From Agrocybe praecox (Eukaryota; Basidiomycota; Agaricomycetes; Agaricales; Agrocybaceae), in assembly GCA_964017145.1 (NCBI GenBank), contig OZ024842.1:2418001-2482000 (forward strand): DNA of 64,000 bases, given 5' to 3'. The stretch's first letter is position 1; each line of letters begins with the position of its first letter. Shown piece by piece: positions 47,823 through 59,956 of the stretch. The notes under the pieces are model-generated. The model was not told the DNA's origin. It worked only from the letters and a program-made list of their open reading frames with translations, and did no database searches. A program made the position numbers and the translations under genes.

Positions 47823-48646
47823 ATGAACTGCATAACCATCGGTATATCCCTTCTGAGCTTTCTGTTGTTTCAAGTAAGCGCCCAATCTACAGGATGGGGG
47901 CAATGCGGTGGGCAAGGATGGTAAAACTCATCAGCATTACCTTTAAGTTGGTTGATATTAAATATGGTCTGCTAGGAGTGGCTCAACCACTTGTGTCTCT
48001 GGATATACATGCACATATAGTAACCCATGTAAGCCACTTCCCTTCTTACGCCATCGTACACCATAACTTACCTTGAACGGACTTAGACTATTCACAATGT
48101 CTTCCTGGAACCGCACAACCTGCCCCAACCACAACGACTAGTGTATCTGTATCTACAACGTCTTCACACAGCAGCAGCACGAGTGTAGGAGGAGGCAGTA
48201 CATCCACCCCTATAACCCCCACCACGACCTCTACCGGTGCTACACCCACTGGCTCTCAAATCCGTGCGGTTCAGGCCCCAGTATTTCACTTCTACCTCCA
48301 AAACCACAGTGGTGTACCTGTTCTAGGCCCTGAAGCATCTGGCGGGTACTTTACTATCGGCGGGACCATCTCACTCAACCAAGCGGATGGTTCTAAACTC
48401 TATCTCAACCTCAACAACAGCGGAACAGCATCTTACATACCTCTGACTCTCGACAAGACAGCCACGACCACGGACTGGGGCTTGGAAGGCGATACCATCA
48501 TCACGACGAGTCCAAGGCAGCTCAACTTTATCGCATGCTCTACGAGCTCGGCAGACTACTTCGACGTATTCCTACAGACAGGCAACGACACACCAGCTGG
48601 AAGGAGCTGCACATTACAAACAATACATCTACCATGTCTTTGCTGA
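47823..48646 (+). CDS. Secreted CBM1 protein with conserved C-terminal domain
   Basis: Secreted cellulose-binding protein without a recognised catalytic domain. The signal peptide MNCITIGISLLSFLLFQVSA is followed by a family 1 carbohydrate-binding module: WGQCGGQGWSGSTTCVSGYT, then CTYSNPYYSQCLPG, with the Cys pattern and aromatic residues intact, spread over three exons. A Thr/Ser-rich linker follows. The last domain, about 130 residues (VQAPVFHFYLQNHSGVPVLG to QTIHLPCLC), has ASGGYFTIGGTISLNQADGS, TDWGLEGDTIITTSPRQLNF and two Cys at the very end. I recall similar C-terminal domains in other agaricomycete proteins, of unknown function. It may be an accessory or binding domain for plant cell walls. 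Confidence 0.88.
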
Positions 48647-48847
48647 GCTGGAAGGATTTGTCTTCTATTTTGTACAAACGTGTATTATGAATACAAATAC
48701 TACAGATTCCAACGAAATCATAATCGTGCTATGCATTGTCGTAAACGTCCAATTAATGGTATGTAAGCGTGTTCTAAGATTCCATGCTTCGATATGTAGG
48801 GTAAGTCTGTTTGTCCGTCATAATAAATTATACAAGTCGCTGTATTC

Positions 48848-51374
48848 TTAACATTGTCCCAAGAATGAGCTTTTTGGCCAAGGTTGGTGGTAGTCGTCCC
48901 TCCATGTCGTCAGATTTGGATTTGTATACGCATCAATGTACCTATAAGTGTTTCTTATCAACTTGCTGTTTGGTGGAATAGATAGTTGACTCACTTGTTG
49001 ATATAATCCTCTGTCGGAAAATCTTTCGGATCGCAACCAATATTGATCTTATCCTTGGGTTGATAAACCCTGATGTAATCCACTTTCATATGCACTGGGA
49101 AGGGTAGATGTGCAAGGTCTACAGTCCCAAAGTTGTGCGACATCCCTAGATTAATAAGTATATACTGTTTTACAGAGGAAATTAAATTTCATTTATTCGC
49201 ATATCTTGAAAGAAGGCAGCACACCATTGGTTCTTGTGGTATTGGTCTCAAAGATATTTGGACCGACGGATCGGGACCCATGCCAGGAGCCTTCAGAGTC
49301 CAGGCTTGTTTGTTGTTTGCTATCCATGTGATGTACTATCTAACTGGTCAACGCAGGAACAACCAAAACACAAAAGGGCGTTCAAACATACCCCATCGTC
49401 AAATCCTTCCGTAGGTAACCAATGTTCGACGTTATGGTTAGTTAAAATGTGATAATAGCGGTATCAACCTTTGCATACCTGGTTTGTACTGGATCGGAAT
49501 ATTATGATCAGGGTAAATACGACAACGATCATATAAGGTAGTTATTTACCTCAAATCCATACACCGAAAAGCAGGCCCCACTATCTTCATAACAAGCTGG
49601 GTCTGTGTTCGTAACCACAGAGATAGCCTGTTGCATTGCACTGCCGATGAATGTGTTCATTGTGGTGATAGTAGGGTCGTTAATGATCATATTGTCTGCT
49701 GTATTATTCCATAGGTATGCCGCATTGAACGGCTAGTAGGCGGATTATACAATATCAATATATTTCAGAGAATAGAAATAAACAAGTACTTACAGCCCAT
49801 TGAGCCGACTGAGATACCTGTCCAATAAGGGTATCTTCATTGATCTGAATGAAGATCATTGGAGACATAACAAAAATCAGAGTCAAGTGAATTTACCTGA
49901 GCCTCGAAAACATCAATTTCAGGGGCAGACCGTCCCACAAATGTTCCATCGGAATGTTTGGGTCCTGGATGGCTCTCACCAGCACAAGTACAGCGTGACA
50001 ATTTTTGGCCAGGAAGGTAAGAAAGTACACCACCCTTGGAAGCATCGCCGTTGACTGTAGCAGAGAGGGGTTGTCCGTTGACAGTTTGGTTAGCAACAGT
50101 ACCAACGTCACACGCATCGTAAGTGTATGGCCACTGGATTAATAAGTATGTTAAAATCCAGCAGGATATTGAGCGAATACGTAAAACTCACAACTCCTTC
50201 CAACGATGCACCATAACCGGCTCTGCCAAGATTCCCCATCGTCCATACAGCAGGCCAGAGACCTAGGATGTTATTTGCTCCAGGAAGCTGCACAGATGTC
50301 TCAAGGTACCCTCCAGAAAAGCAGAATTTATTCCTAAGGCTGTAGTTAGCGGCCAAGAAATGTGATGTTGCAGGTGAACACCTACCAGGTAGTCATCATG
50401 CCTGAGTGGAATAGTTAACCATGCGACAATTTTACATTATTCAACACACACCACACACCTCCTTCATAATTCAGATCATGGGTATCTTTCTGAGATAGCG
50501 TGACGACCAGTGATCCATCCTTAGTTGTTATTGCTTCAGGGTCATACCACTCCAAATTGTTTGTCGCCTGGTGGGAGTCAGACTTGATTTTCTTTCAGGT
50601 AGGAAGAAACGAACCCAGTAATGCAAGTCCACGGCTTCCCAGTACGGATCATCTCCAGGGTAGAATGAGCGCCCGTCAGTATTAAACTCATCCGAGAAGA
50701 CTAATTGCATTTCCGTCTGACCGTCTCCCCATGACGTCTTCGTATATGCTTCACGAGGAGTTTCCACATCAATCAAACCAAAGTTTCCAATAAGCTGCGG
50801 CACTTGTCCGGTTGCATTTATGCCTCCCACGTTGAATCCGCCATTCGAGTCTGCTCCCTTCCTCTTGTTGAAGCTCGCGATGGGGTATCCAATGCTGTCA
50901 TTCGTAAGGCGGTCGGAAAGAGATGAAGCCATTTGAGCATACTCACAAAAGCGCCAATATTCCAGCAATTAACAAAGTCAAACACCCGACATTTCCAGCT
51001 CCTCGCTTAGATACTGAGCTTGTGAAAGACTGTATTCCTTTCCGATCACCTCGCCGCGATTCGATATACTGCTCGTCGTCGTCTTCGACCAATTCCGTTG
51101 AAAGTGAAGAACCCCATTGACGGGGGTCGTGCGATAAAGAAAACTACGCCACGCCATTAAAAGGAGACCATTGCGGATATTCGAGAAGGTACATGCCTCT
51201 GAGGATATGATACCGAGGCTAGAGCGTACCCCAAGAGGGTATGGCGTTGAATCGAAACTAATCTATGAAATGAAATGGTCATGAGCAGGTCCAAAGAACT
51301 GTAAAACTACAGACTAGCTGATCCCAACTGGAACCTTCAGAAAACCTCTTGAGATTTGGACGAGAGCTAGACAT
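48848..51374 (-). CDS. SKN1: SKN1/KRE6-type beta-glucan synthesis protein (GH16)
   Basis: Type II membrane glycoprotein of the ER/Golgi needed for beta-1,6-glucan assembly in yeast. Start MSSSRPNLKRFSEGSSWD at 51374. The cytosolic tail has the family motif DPRQWGSSLSTELVEDDD, followed by one helix (NVGCLTLLIAGILALF). The GH16-like lumenal domain reads FGLIDVETPREAYTKTSWGD, LVFSDEFNTDGRSFYPGDDP, YWEAVDLHYW, NLEWYDPEAITTKDGSLVVT LS, KFCFSGGYLETSVQLPGANN, LGLWPAVWTMGNLGRAGYGA, CDVGTVANQTVNGQPLSATV and the EIDVFEA active-site motif. The end is VDYIRVYQPKDKINIGCDPK, then YIDAYTNPNLTTW and PWPKSSFLGQC. About fifteen exons, some very short. Exons in the tail between 51100 and 51350 are only partly resolved. 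Confidence 0.92.
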
Positions 51375-51470
51375 GGTGAAGGAAAGGTAACATGAAAATC
51401 GGCCAGCCGCCAGAGATGCAAATGACGTCCATTCTAAATATAGCCAGACTTGCTGCTAAATATAAATAAT

Positions 51471-54101
51471 CTATAGCAATTTCGTAATTACTCCCAATCC
51501 CTGTGAATTTTCGTTTAGGTCCACATCAGGCAGGATCTTCGTCGACAGACTCACTTTGGTCTTTCCTTCTCTGAATAAAAGTTTCATGCCTTCTTTAACA
51601 AATTCAGGGTGCGACATGAACTCGAACTGCACCGTTGCACGGTCTCCAGTTCGCAACACTCCTTGTGGGTGGTCCATCTCCACTATTCGCACAGTTTGCC
51701 GCACCGCCTATGCATAAATAGATGAGATAAAAATGAGATCTGATAAAAATGCACATACTCCGCAATGTAGCATAGCCTAAAATATGTTATCAGACTCTAT
51801 CATTCTTATCTAACACCAAAAAAAACCCACCTGGTAGTTCTTCTGCAATGTCGTGTTATGGCTAACATGACGTAGTGAATGAGAACATAAAAAGGGAGAA
51901 ATCAGAAGAATACTTACTATAGAATCAAGACCTGGCCTTCAAACTGTCGAATGGCTGAAGGAGTCCGCTTTAAATTATGTAGTATTCGATATACTCGAAA
52001 TTACTGACCTGGAGGAGGCGTATCCGTCTTTGTTAGCAATACCATTCCCTTCCTAACCGCCGCTCTTCGTATTCTTTTGAGAGCCAATGATACACATTGT
52101 CCTGCTTCGGCCCGAGTAACGTCGGCCCTTTGGAGACAAAGATCAGCCTCGGTGTGCACCGGACAAATGAGCCGTGGTTTCTGACCGTTTCCTTTGTATG
52201 CTCTTGATGACTGTAGTTTGGTAGTTTCCATTCGAGTCTGGACCCATAAGCACAGTATCGCCGGCCTTGATGCCTCCAGCATTGACAATTCCGTTCACGA
52301 CAGTGCCCACGTATGGCACGGACCAGACTTCTGTGATAGAATATTCCAATGGCTGATCAGCCGCAAACTTCTCGGTATCACCCTCGCTGGATGGAAGCAA
52401 GTTGAGGAACGTTCGTAGCTAGAAGATTCATTGAGTATGTGAAACGCCGCACTTATAAATGGAACGCAACATACAAAGTTGAGCCCTTCACCAGTAACAT
52501 TCGAAATCTGGAATATAGGACATAGCCTTGAGTCATAAATCAGTTTCTCGATCGGACGGGAATTAAGAGATCAATGACTTGTCTGCTCCAAACGAGGTAG
52601 AAATCTCGACCGCTGTCTCTATCGATTTGACAAAAACTGGGTTCTTGCTATATATGCGTATGAACTAAATTGTAAATAAAGAACATGAAATGAAAACACA
52701 CCGGCATCCAGGACTTTTCAGAATCTTAACCACCTGCTTAACTGTTTCTGCGAGGACATTTGGGGGGGTCATATCAATCTAGAGAGTCATAGGTCAATAT
52801 TGACGCATGGCAATTAATGTCACAGCATGCCTTCGTTATGCAAACGACGACTGGGACGTTTAGTGCTAAAGCAATAGCAAGATGTTCTTTCGACATTCCT
52901 ATCAATCCGGCGTTGGCTCCCACCATGAGGATGACACAGGAAGGCGCGCCAGAAGTCAATCCGTATAGCGTCGTCTTCAAATACCGTTCATGTCCAGCCA
53001 AATCTTGGCGATATCAGGTCAGGTCATTAGCTTTTACATGATGATGAAGAGCATACCACTGAATGATACAATCTTCGCTGCTTGTATTGATATATCTTCC
53101 CAACCCAATTTCTCTCGACGAATAACATCGGGGTCCGCTGTATTTGTGATATTGGGCAATATCGGAGCTCCAGAAGGACCAAATCCTAAGATTTCCATCC
53201 CCACACTGGAAGTCCTTCCTGTTTCTATCTCGTGCTTATGACGGAATAGTCCAACACGGGCGCGACCTCTTCCATCATCGAGCGCCCCTTGAAGTACGAT
53301 AAATAATATTTAACAAAACAGATACTATGTCATACCTCGCGTTAGGACACCCAAGGTAGTCGATTTGCCACTGTCTACATTCCCAACTACTGCACATCGG
53401 ACTTCAGGAGTCAAAGTTACATTAGGAGGAGGAAGTCGAAGTAGTAGAGATATTCTTGGGTGGCCGGTATCAACTTGAAATAGAACAGATGTCTTGAATG
53501 CAAGAGCCTTCGTTCAAAAGCTCGGAATAATGACGGTAGTTCGTGAGCATACCTTTCCTCCGACTTCATCAACGCACCGAGTTAACTGATCTCGCAGTAA
53601 TTCGATTTCTGCAGACGTCCTAGGTGTGCCTGTCCAGCCGGGGGAGTCGTCCTTGAGGTCACCCGTAAATAATTCTTCATGCGCGGGTCTTTCGCCTATC
53701 CGCAGAACATACTCGCCATTATTTTGGGTAAGTAAGGAAGCTATCTGATCACGAGCAACGTCGTGGTCCGCTGGATTTTGTGAAAGGATCAAAGTCTAAG
53801 GATATCATGTTAATAAACTTTGATCATGCAACATATGATCATGTCGATCATGGATTTAAGGGAATAGACGAACTATTATCCGGTCCTCAAGTTCCTGGAA
53901 GTTAGTCCGTTGCCCAGAGGGATGCAACTCTGCAGCTTTATTGTGTGTTGGAGAAGTGACTACGGGATCTTCCTTCCCCTTGCCTTTCGCATTCGCATGT
54001 TTGTGAGACTCCTTGTCAGCCAAGGCTTGTGCCCGCTGTTTCGAGATCTCGCGATGATGTATGTCTTCAATTTCGTTTTGAAATGTGCGAAGTGTAGTCA
54101 T
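51471..54101 (-). CDS. GTPBP1: GTPBP1/GTPBP2-like translational GTPase
   Basis: GTPase of the GTPBP1/2 group, related to eEF1A and Hbs1; animal members help rescue stalled ribosomes and turn over mRNA. Start [20 protein letters not shown] at 54101. A poorly conserved N-terminus is followed by [21 protein letters not shown] (G1 P-loop), [18 protein letters not shown] (G2), [17 protein letters not shown] (G3), [12 protein letters not shown] (G4) and [14 protein letters not shown] (G5). Domains 2 and 3 carry [57 protein letters not shown] and [18 protein letters not shown], ending LGVITKLL. The intron inside G4 (52779-52830) has a GC donor (GCATGC) and splits ITK from ID. About twelve exons. Lies 565 bp from the divergent next gene. 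Confidence 0.92.
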
Positions 54102-54666
54102 ATTGGAAGTGGTCTAGCAGAGAGGTATGAAACTGAAGCTATTTAAGCAAAATTCAGGCTGATAGAAGTCGAGTCAATCAGACGAGATAGGGATGACTCG
54201 GACTGTTTGGATGATCTCTACAAGAATCATTGCAGTAAGTGTTTATATTGGATGTCAGTCATGCTGTCATGTGAACTGAGTTCACGGTTCTCTTGTTTGG
54301 CAACATCTTCTTAGATAAACAAATCTCGTACGTAAATATATCGACAATAACTAGTTTGATCGTTCTTCAATTTTTAATCTTCGAAAAACTTGACCGATGT
54401 TTCCATAACAATTACGTGTCGTAGCTGAACAAAGTTTGACAAGTTGTCGACAAGGAGCAAAACAAGGCATTCCCAATTGGGATCGGCTAACGACCACGTG
54501 ATTCCTAATTAGCAGCGTTGAAGCTAAAGCAGGATCGCGCACAAGTCCTTCCACAATAAAGTACAAGGCTCAACTTTTTTTTTCTTTTTCGTTTTATTCC
54601 CACATATATGAGAGAAGGTGGTGTTCTTAGGCTCAATTTCCGCTTTCCTTTCTCTTATTGACTACC
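54102..54666. other. Divergent promoter region
   Basis: 565 bp between divergent genes. A T/C-rich stretch (TTTTTTTTTCTTTTTCG near 54575) lies about 90 bp before the plus-strand start. No gene seen. Confidence 0.5.
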
Positions 54667-56796
54667 ATGGTGCGGCGTTGCTTTTCAACAGGTCCCTCAC
54701 CCAAACATTTCAACGAGGGCGTAGCTGGTCTGCCTGCATTGCCAGAGCTCCGTGGCTCAATACCTGGCGTTCTCGATAAATCCCAAACTAGCCGGTTGCT
54801 TCGACACGACAAGTCCACACTACACTTCGCTAGATTCGATCCCTACATTGCCACTTCTCATGGAACCAGCCATCTCAACACGTTCAATTTCGAGGAACCG
54901 AGTGGCTCAAAGCGGATTGTATTGGAACATATACCAGGCATGGGACTAGTCTGGCGCTGGGTGCCACATGCGAGGACAACAGTACTGGGAGTCAAGGAAG
55001 GCATGTTCCCGAGGCCGGTCGATGTTTGTGGGTGAGTAGACATTTTCCAGTACTATTTATCCTATAGCAGGACCTGACTTGAAATAACACAGGACAATGT
55101 ACAAGGTCGACCACGATCAATGGGACATCTACAAACTTGATCCCATGTATGATTGCATTGTTCACAACGATCGTCATTTTATCAGGCCTAAAGACGCGTC
55201 AAAGAACGACGCGACATTCGCTAAGCCTACGAATGATGGGCACCCTGGCTGGCGAGAATGCAGCACTGACGCATCCACGTCCGTAGCAGATAGCGACAGG
55301 ATGGACGTCGATGATGACAGTACTCCATCCCATCTCAGGAAGAAGAAGCGAACCCACCGCAACCGCAAACGCAAGGATGTATTCAGTCCTCCTGTTCCTC
55401 CCAGTTTTAATTTCGAATCCCCCACAACACCCACAACACCTGTACCTGGACCATCTAAGACGAAGAGATTTAGTAACTATCCCGTTCATTCTATTTTCCG
55501 GACACTTCATTCTGAATGGCTTGTTTAATCTGATTATTAGTGAGCGAAGCATTTTCAGGAATCCGTAAAAACGAAGAGGTCGACAACGACTATTTTGAAG
55601 AAGACAGCAGGAATAGAAACACGAAAACCTTTCACCCCAAACTACAGAAAAGAGTACGGAAGCTCTCTCCAACATCTGCGATGCGTGACCGACGCGCAAA
55701 GTCAGAGAGCAGGACTCAGCGCAAACAGACAAGATGGGATAACTATAAAGAAGCTCGTAGACGCGAACGGGACGAGAGCATATTGAGAGAAGTGCTCAAT
55801 GAAGTCCCTCAGGCACATTATGATAATAGTAAAGGCATTATCTATTTTATTTTCCTGACCATCATTGACAAATTTAATGTGCAGGAGGCTCGTCTGAAAA
55901 TCCCGAAGCTCATCAACACCATACTAGTAAGACCAATTTCTATAAACGTGTTCTAAGCTTACGCAACGTGATTAGGAAGGGAACAGGACATAGAAGAAGA
56001 GGAAGAGGAAGAGGTGGAAGAAGAGGTCGCAGCCTCCAATGATGATGACGCGGCGGCCAGGCTTGAAGAATCGCGGCGCAAGATGGCTGCTCTGAATGTT
56101 GACCGCGACATACAGAGGGAACGCGAGAAGAGTTACCGAGGAGAGCAGGAGGAGGCACGTAGAGCAAAAGCCGAAGCGCAGCGGCAGCAGGAAGAAGCAC
56201 GACAGAGAAAACAGGCAGAAAGTATTCGGAAACAACGAGAGGCTGAACTTTTAGAAGCGCAAGAACGGGAGAGACTTGCAGAGCAGAAGCGAAGACAGCA
56301 ACAAGAGATCAGACAGCGACTGGAAAGGGAACAACTTGAGCGCCATCGACAGTGGTTCCACGGCCACTGGTCCCCCAATCGAGCCATTGAACGATTCAAG
56401 GTCGTCAGTGAGTTCTTCCAGAAAGCGGCTTTCCACCCCGACACCTTGCCACTTACCTCGATTGATATTCCATGGCCGACACTACGCCACCCGGGGGAGA
56501 TATGTGCGCGCGATGTGGACTACGAAGCTGTATCTGAATTTTTCAGAGTAGCGGGGATGTTAATTCGTGAACAAGAATACAAGAGCCTGATGAAGATAAC
56601 CTTCCTACGGTTCCACCCTGACAGATGGAGAAGCAAAAGACTATTTCAAGCTATTCTTGACGAACAGGAGAGAAACGAGGTGGAGACAGGTACCAGTTTA
56701 CATTTGACTATAATATAGTAACTGCTGACCACAAGTACAGCTGTCGAAACGATCAGTAAAGCGATAGGAGCCAAATACGGGGAATCGAAGGAATGA
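54667..56796 (+). CDS. Coiled-coil protein with C-terminal HPD motif
   Basis: Unknown function. Start MVRRCFSTGPSPKHFNEGVA. The N-terminal part (RSIPGVLD-type, then FNFEEPSGSKRIVLEHIPGM and WDIYKLDPMYDCIVHNDRHF) may be a small folded domain. The middle is disordered and basic (LRKKKRTHRNRKRKD), followed by a Glu-rich run and a long coiled coil, about 130 residues of RREQEEAR-type sequence. The C-terminal domain is best conserved: WFHGHWSPNRAIERFKVVSE, FHPDTLPLTSIDIPWPTLRH, and then LIREQEYKSLMKITFLRFHP DRWR. The HPD in FHPDRW recalls J domains and the same part resembles, weakly and from memory, the C-terminus of NFKBIL1-like proteins. Exons: 54667-55032, 55093-about 55470, about 55541-55828, then from about 55977; the stop is TGA 56794. 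The join near 55470-55541 and the exon at 55885-55927 are uncertain. Confidence 0.75.
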
Positions 56797-56963
56797 CAGA
56801 AATGTGTTTATTATACTTGTATTAAGTACTATATCCGGAACACTGCCCCTTTCATATAAAGTTATTATGACATGCCTTGCGGCCAGTGTCACACTGCTTA
56901 CGCACGTTGTTCTGCTACATATACCATCATCTTCTCCCTAGGACACCTTTGCTGGTGCCCATC

Positions 56964-59034
56964 ATGGCTAATGAAGATGCACAGGCTCAGGAAGTCGCTC
57001 TCCGTCGAGTCCGTTCGACAGGGGATATACACCTAGTTCGCAGTCCAGAGAGAGCGCACATACCCGATCTAGGTCGAAATCATCCGTCACCCCCTACGTC
57101 GCCGTCGTATCAGATACAATCAAGTCAAAGGGCATATCTGGATGCTAGGAGAAGCGCTCACGTTACACAGCCTACACCCATGTATATGTCCCCCACGGTG
57201 TCACCTCAAGAGCCTCCACCTCGACAATCGGACAATCAGAATCGTAATCGTCCCGCTCAGCCTTCTCCTGATACAAGCTTGGACCCTTTCATAGTCAAAG
57301 TCTTGCGATTCTTTGGTGTTGGTCGAAGAGCATCCCGTGAACGTCGACTCCTCATTTCATTAGTATGGAAACTTTCTTGGGGATTCATGCAGGTTTGTCA
57401 TCAGCGTTGATTTTAATACCGGTTCGCTTTCGTTTATCGCATCTTCTAGTTCGTAGTCATAATTACTATGCTTATCTTGGTGGGAGTTCACTATAAAAGC
57501 ACTAATAACCCAAACTTGAGCGAATGGACCGCTTGTGATAGACCGTTGGGAACATGGGCTTCTCTTTGGGTGATCAGAGACGTCTTAGCTTCTATTCTTT
57601 CGTACTGGGACTATAAGAGAGACTTGGCACGGTTTGTCGTCATTACTTCTTTATATCCAAAATTTCTCATGTATTTCGTCATAGGGCCACCACAACCCAA
57701 GATCCTGAGAACAACACAGGCGCTAATATACCGACCAACCCTCCGATTGCTCCGGGACGTAATAGACCAATTCCAAATTCCATTGATTCAACGACTCCAG
57801 CCACGGCAGCCCAAGCTGAAAATAATGTCGTTCTGCCATATTCAAGGCTATACTCACGGTACGTGAATTGACATGATGCGTATCCCACAGATTCGTTAAA
57901 TATAGCATAGCTTGACACTCCTTTCATCACTGATGACTCTCAGTTGGTTCCTAACTGCCCATATATTGGAGTATACCTCTATTAATACCTGTCGACGAAC
58001 CTCTCCTCATCTCTGGTGGCTTGTCTTTGGCATACTATGCATCCTATATCTCATGGTTCTGGAAGTTGTCTTACTCGGCGTAATCGTCCTTGTGGTTGCA
58101 CCCATTCTTTTTGTAAGTAATTATGACTTGACACTTGAGCAATATTTTACCTTGCTTTATCTAGGTCTTTTGGAATATCTTTATCATATGCCTCGGGAGA
58201 CACCCTTTGCAAAACCCAGGGGCAATCAAGCCGGCGATTGGAAAGCTGTCCCAAACTGCTGTAGAACGGATTCCTCTCGTCATATATATCCCACCTCCGC
58301 CTGAGAACGAAAGGGAACCAGGCATGAAATATCCTCACGAATACCCTCCTACTAAAATCGATTCGACAAAAAACAACGTTTCAACGAGGCGGCGCTTCAA
58401 GCTGCTGAGCACTCTTACTCGATCGAAGAAAAATAGGGATGCCCAAGACTCGGGAAAGAATGAAAAAGGCAAAGAAACAGAAAATGAGAAATCAGACACC
58501 GGCGATCAGGGTCCTTTATCTTGGCCAGAGCATTGGGAACAGGGAGAATATCCATTTGTCGCACTGGAAGGAAACCGTGCTGCCTGCGCTATCTGTTTGA
58601 TGGATTTCGAAGAACCACAGAGAAAAGACCGTGGTGGTATCAGTGCCTCCGCAGAATTACAAACTACCACAAAAAATCCACAAAAAAGTAGTGAAAGTAA
58701 CAAAAAGAAAAAGAATCAAGAAAATGCAGCAGTGTCTACACCTGCATCTCCTCCAAATTCTCCAGTAACACAGACATCAATCAATCAGTTGCCAACGCTG
58801 ACTGATGCCGGCGATGGAGCCCAACCATTGAGATTGCTTGCTTGCAGCCATGTATTCCATGTATGCCGTCTTCGTTCAGCTATGTGGTGAATATGAGACT
58901 CATGTTGACTTCTTTTTTCATTTTAGAAATCTTGTTTGGATCCATGGCTCACTCAAGTTTCCGGACGATGTCCCGTTTGTCAGAGGCCAGTTGAAGTACC
59001 ACCAGAGGAAAAGAAACCTCAGGGATCTCGTTGA
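56964..59034 (+). CDS. Membrane RING-H2 finger protein, likely E3 ubiquitin ligase
   Basis: Multi-pass membrane E3-like protein. Start MANEDAQAQEVALRRVRSTG. After a disordered, Pro-rich cytosolic N-terminus come helices LLISLVWKLSWGFMQFVVII TMLILVGV, SLWVIRDVLASILSYW, LTLLSSLMTLSWFLTAHILE Y, LWWLVFGILCILYLMVLEVV and LLGVIVLVVAPILFVFWNIF. A Ser/Lys-rich loop leads to the C-terminal RING-H2: CAICLMDF gives ligands 1-2, then an unusual 75-residue low-complexity insert, then RLLACSHVFHKSCLDPWL and CPFC. The pattern is C-x2-C...C-x-H-x2-H-x2-C...C-x2-C. The protein ends QGSR with TGA 59032. About six exons; an intron separates CSHVFH from KSCLDPW. Likely acts in ER or endosome protein turnover by analogy with other multi-pass RING-H2 ligases. 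Confidence 0.85.
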
Positions 59035-59956
59035 AAAGATGTCAGACAACCTGGAGATATGCATGCTTTGTGGGTTTTGTCTGCCTTCTTCCGAGAATCT
59101 CAGGCAGCAGTTTTTCGGAAAGCTTATCCGCAAACCTGAAAATAAGTTGGAGAAATGTACCCATATTTTAGACACATGATTGGACTTTGTATTAAAAACT
59201 GTACTACCCTTTGTTTTTCTCGCGTGTATTCTTTGAACTAACATACAAAATTCTGTAGTCTTACAGTGTTCTGTAGTAACTATAATGATCATGAATATTA
59301 AGGTTGGTTTCTCTATTCTATAAAATGTCCCATCATAATATAGGGATTGGCTGTATATACATTATTGCCGCCCAGAGTCCAAGGATGATGTTATATCCAA
59401 AAATGTTAAGCGCTCGTATTTCCAGGGTGTCTATTTTTGTTCATGATGCTAACAGTCCGGATCCTTGGAATATATCTGTAGTACGTACCTGTAGCCCATC
59501 TCGGATTCCGTGTGGCTACGCATCGTGCTTCATCTTATCAAGGGCTGGAGGTATTGAGCGCTGACACTGTTGGACATTGCGCAATTAACCCGAAAGGCTA
59601 TATATCCACCTACATTTGAAGTAAGGAAGCCCTGACAATGAATTGCTCTTATCCCTTACAAATGGCTCAATTTGCCGTACACAGGGACACTCAAGAGGTT
59701 ACGCAGGTTCTTGATCGGGTCTATTGCCCGAGCCATACATCATCCTACGAGTGACTTGTCTACCTCGGGTATATGGTGGCATCATCCCCGACTCGGTGTG
59801 CAGGCACGCATGAAGGCCGAGGGTAATCAGTAAACTTTGCATAGATTGTCATTATCCGGACTCAATGCTTCAGGGATACAAATTATGTAGCAAACGGTTG
59901 GCTTGCCTGACAGACACTTCTCTCAGACACCCCTAGTTTCCGCCACTACAACCACC
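59035..59956. other. Intergenic region, no gene seen
   Basis: 922 bp between the RING gene and the SNG1-like gene. A short frame at 59304-59564 has no known motif. No tRNA cloverleaf or repeat noticed. Confidence 0.5.
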
